Assembly: GCA_007123695.1 (NCBI GenBank)
Contig: SLGN01000406.1
Span: forward strand, 1 to 8,475
Direction of reading: 5' to 3'
DNA length: 8,475 nucleotides
From: Verrucomicrobiales bacterium
GTDB taxonomy: Bacteria; Verrucomicrobiota; Verrucomicrobiia; Verrucomicrobiales; DEV007
Part shown: piece by piece, positions 7,163 through 8,475 of the stretch
Position numbering within the stretch: the first letter of the stretch is position 1
Layout: every line of letters begins with the position of its first letter
Translations under genes and position numbers: made by a program
The notes under the pieces: model-generated
Seen by the model: only the letters and a program-made list of their open reading frames with translations
What the model was told of the DNA's origin: nothing
Databases searched by the model: none

Positions 7163-7232
7163 CTCGCCGCCCGTTACGCCCCCGGCGACGGGAAAAGACG
7201 AATCGTCGGAACGCCGCAGCGGCCCGGTGGAG
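7163..7232. other. Gap between PmoA-family gene and ligase fusion
   Basis: These 70 bp lie between the PmoA-family stop and the ligase-fusion start. On the minus strand a weak GACG-ATT-CGTC stem is followed by TTTT around 7190-7205. A 4-bp stem is too short to call a terminator. No promoter is recognisable. Read-through from the upstream gene is possible. Confidence 0.35.
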
Positions 7233-8246
7233 CTACTCGGCGGCGTAGACCGTCCACGCCTCGGCGATCCGCGCCTGCTTCTCGTCGCCCTCGTGGAAGA
7301 TGATGCGGTGCCGCAGGGTGAAGGATTCGCCTTTTTTCAGGACGACCGCGCCGTCCTGCTCCTCCCCGGCGACGCTGTTCAGCCCGAAGGGGTTCGCGGT
7401 GAAGAGACCGTAGGTGCGCGCGTGCCAGGGGGTGGGGTGGCGCAGGCTCGAGGGGTGGTTGAGAATGGCGATGCCGTAGGTCGCGCCGCCCTCCTCGACC
7501 GGGCCGTTGAAGTCGCACCAGACGGCGCGCTTGCCCCAGGCCTCCTCGCCTTCGTGCCCGTCGCTCGTGACGATGCGGCCGCCCTGGTCGGCCTTCACGC
7601 TCATGGCGTGGGCGACGCGCACGCTCAGTCCGGCGTCCTTTGCGTCGGAGAAGGTGACCGAATCGGCCACGCCGGTGAAGACGATCTCGACGTCGAGGAA
7701 GCGGGCGCCGTCCGGCCCCACGGAAAAGACGAAGGTGCGCACATCCTCGGCCATGCGCTCGCCGGAGGCGTCGAGGTAGTCGCTCACGACGCGCAGCCGC
7801 GCCCGGCCGCCCGCGTGGGAGGCTTCAAGGATCTCGCGGTTCTTGGTGGCCCCGAGCTTTTTGCGGTATTCGGCCAGCTTCGCCTCGTCGCCCTTGGCAC
7901 GCTGGGCCAGGGTCAGCTCTTCGTGCCAGGTGTCGAAGTCGTTGACGAACTGGTGCCCGAACCAGAGGGAGCGGTGGTGGGGGTGGTCCTGGGCCTCGCC
8001 GGGGACGTCGCGCATCGGATAGGCGCGGGTCATCTCCTTGCCGCCGGGACCGATCACGGGGAAGAAGTAGGGCTTGTTGGTGGATGCGTCGCCGGTGACG
8101 TATTTGGTGAAGAGTTCTCCGTCGATCATCACCGAGACGCCGTCGGGATCTTCGCGCAGAGTGACTTCGGCGGCGGCGGTGGGCTGGACCGGCGCGAGCA
8201 GGGCGAGGAGCAGCGAGGGCAGCAGGATGGCGGGGTTCGTTCGCAT
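7233..8246 (-). CDS. Secreted DUF6807 ('methane oxygenase PmoA') family protein
   Basis: A 337-residue protein counted from the ATG at 8246. Residues 1-26 form a signal peptide (MRTN, then a Leu/Ala-rich core, then PTAAA-E), so it is probably periplasmic or secreted. The body carries the family's marks: NKPYFFPVIGPGGKEMTRAYPM (57-78, one motif in two parts, NKPYFFPV and GPGGKEMTRAYPM) and DHPHHRSLWFGH (87-98), a His-rich patch well suited to metal binding. The Pfam label 'PmoA' is historical; the protein bears no resemblance to the membrane-embedded particulate methane monooxygenase subunit. Such proteins are frequent near sugar oxidoreductases and glycoside-degrading genes in Planctomycetes, Verrucomicrobia and Bacteroidetes, but I know of no assigned reaction. 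An in-frame GTG at 8309 would give 21 extra residues and a 4-bp GTGA overlap with dhaL. It is less likely because it places a long charged stretch before the signal peptide. Confidence 0.87.
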   Translation of the reverse strand: MRTNPAILLPSLLLALLAPVQPTAAAEVTLREDPDGVSVMIDGELFTKYVTGDASTNKPYFFPVIGPGGKEMTRAYPMRDVPGEAQDHPHHRSLWFGHQFVNDFDTWHEELTLAQRAKGDEAKLAEYRKKLGATKNREILEASHAGGRARLRVVSDYLDASGERMAEDVRTFVFSVGPDGARFLDVEIVFTGVADSVTFSDAKDAGLSVRVAHAMSVKADQGGRIVTSDGHEGEEAWGKRAVWCDFNGPVEEGGATYGIAILNHPSSLRHPTPWHARTYGLFTANPFGLNSVAGEEQDGAVVLKKGESFTLRHRIIFHEGDEKQARIAEAWTVYAAE

Positions 8247-8305
8247 GGCGGGGGGGCGGATTTTTTCGGGGATGGAAAGGTCGCGGAAAAGTGGCGCGGA
8301 GCGGC
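8247..8305. other. Spacer between dhaL and the PmoA-family ATG
   Basis: If translation of the DUF6807 gene begins at 8246, these 59 bp are untranslated spacer. If it begins at the GTG at 8309, they encode an N-terminal extension. The stretch includes an AAAAAAT followed by CCGCCCCCC just before the ATG and holds no Shine-Dalgarno. Confidence 0.4.
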
Positions 8306-8475
8306 TCACGCGGCGGCGTATTCCGCCATGGCCTCGCAGATGATGGCGACGCTCACGGCTCCGGCATCGGGCTTTCCGAGCGACTTCTCGCCGAGGGTCT
8401 TGGCGCGGCCCATCGTGGCGACCATGCCTTCGCTCGCGTCGCGCCCGGCGGCGGCGGCGGCGGCGGCGGTGGAGA
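8306..8475 (-). CDS. dhaL: DhaL-type dihydroxyacetone kinase L subunit or domain, C-terminal end
   Basis: The window shows only the last 55 residues, ending at a TGA at 8308-8306; the start lies beyond the edge. The stretch MVATMGRAKTLGEK followed by SLGKPDAGAV matches the conserved end of DhaL domains (usually GRASYLGERSIG-x-x-DPGA), which form the helical ADP/Mg-binding barrel of dihydroxyacetone-type kinases. It then ends with an amphipathic tail, VAIICEAMAEYAAA. Whether this is a stand-alone DhaL or the C-terminal half of a DhaK-DhaL fusion cannot be told from the fragment. The substrate could be dihydroxyacetone or another short ketose. The second residue of the family's DPGA is Ala here (PDAGA), a mild variation. 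A run of seven GCC codons precedes the conserved motif. Confidence 0.85.
   Translation of the reverse strand, partial: STAAAAAAAGRDASEGMVATMGRAKTLGEKSLGKPDAGAVSVAIICEAMAEYAAA
8447..8467. repeat. (GCC)7 trinucleotide run encoding seven alanines in dhaL
   Basis: Seven consecutive GCC codons on the minus strand (GGC on the plus strand) encode a seven-alanine run in the helix before the DhaL GRA-LGE motif. Trinucleotide slippage would change length without shifting the frame. Alanine-rich helices are normal at this place in DhaL domains, but synonymous uniformity over seven codons is notable even in GC-rich DNA. Confidence 0.85.

Noticed and set aside
7185..7210. Small GACG/CGTC stem followed by TTTT as a terminator after the PmoA-family gene
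   Set aside because: The stem is only four base pairs and is not convincing in GC-rich DNA.
6128..7303. A 391-codon plus-strand frame opposite the exonuclease domain
   Set aside because: It has no family motif and mirrors the true gene, whose metal-binding residues are intact.
7233..8246. Particulate methane monooxygenase subunit, as the family name might suggest
   Set aside because: The protein is soluble and exported, with no multiple membrane helices. The shared name is a historical label.

Overview
The window is strongly GC-rich bacterial DNA, and every gene I can support lies on the minus strand, so transcription runs from high to low coordinates. The gene types suggest a PVC-group bacterium, more likely Verrucomicrobiota than Planctomycetota. 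These are a secreted formylglycine sulfatase with a HEAT-like C-terminus, a secreted DUF6807/'PmoA' family protein, a CtaB-SCO-DUF420 oxidase-assembly set and a nuclease-ligase fusion. The taxonomic call is inference from gene content, not from a marker gene.

In the direction of transcription the layout is as follows. (1) 8475-8306: the C-terminal end of a DhaL-type (dihydroxyacetone kinase L-subunit) protein, cut by the window edge. (2) 8246-7233: a secreted DUF6807/PmoA-family protein. An alternative GTG start at 8309 would give a GTGA overlap with dhaL. (3) 7162-4349: a 937-residue fusion of a metallo-beta-lactamase/beta-CASP 'ligase-associated' DNA exonuclease to an ATP-dependent DNA ligase. 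A perfect 14-bp inverted repeat (6094-6126) lies exactly in the linker between the two enzymes. (4) 4348-4154: a non-coding gap holding about ten tandem copies of a 10-bp unit. (5) 4153-2150: a secreted sulfatase with intact active-site motifs. (6) 2049-1: a tight operon of heme o synthase (cyoE/ctaB), a SCO1/SenC copper chaperone and a DUF420 membrane protein. The DUF420 gene is cut by the window edge.

The last three genes form a clear unit for building a heme-copper terminal oxidase. CyoE farnesylates heme b, SCO delivers copper to the CuA site, and DUF420 proteins habitually accompany them. The sulfatase and the DUF6807 protein are both predicted to be exported and fit polysaccharide or sugar catabolism, as does DhaL, but nothing here proves that they share a pathway. 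The exonuclease-ligase fusion is a DNA-repair enzyme. In other bacteria its two halves are separate neighbours of an Lhr-type helicase and a metallophosphoesterase, neither of which is seen here.

The items most worth a second look are the nuclease-ligase fusion with a hairpin-forming repeat in its linker and the 10-bp tandem array upstream of the sulfatase. I see no CRISPR array, tRNA, rRNA, transposase or prophage gene. I found no convincing Rho-independent terminator, and recognisable Shine-Dalgarno sequences are almost absent.
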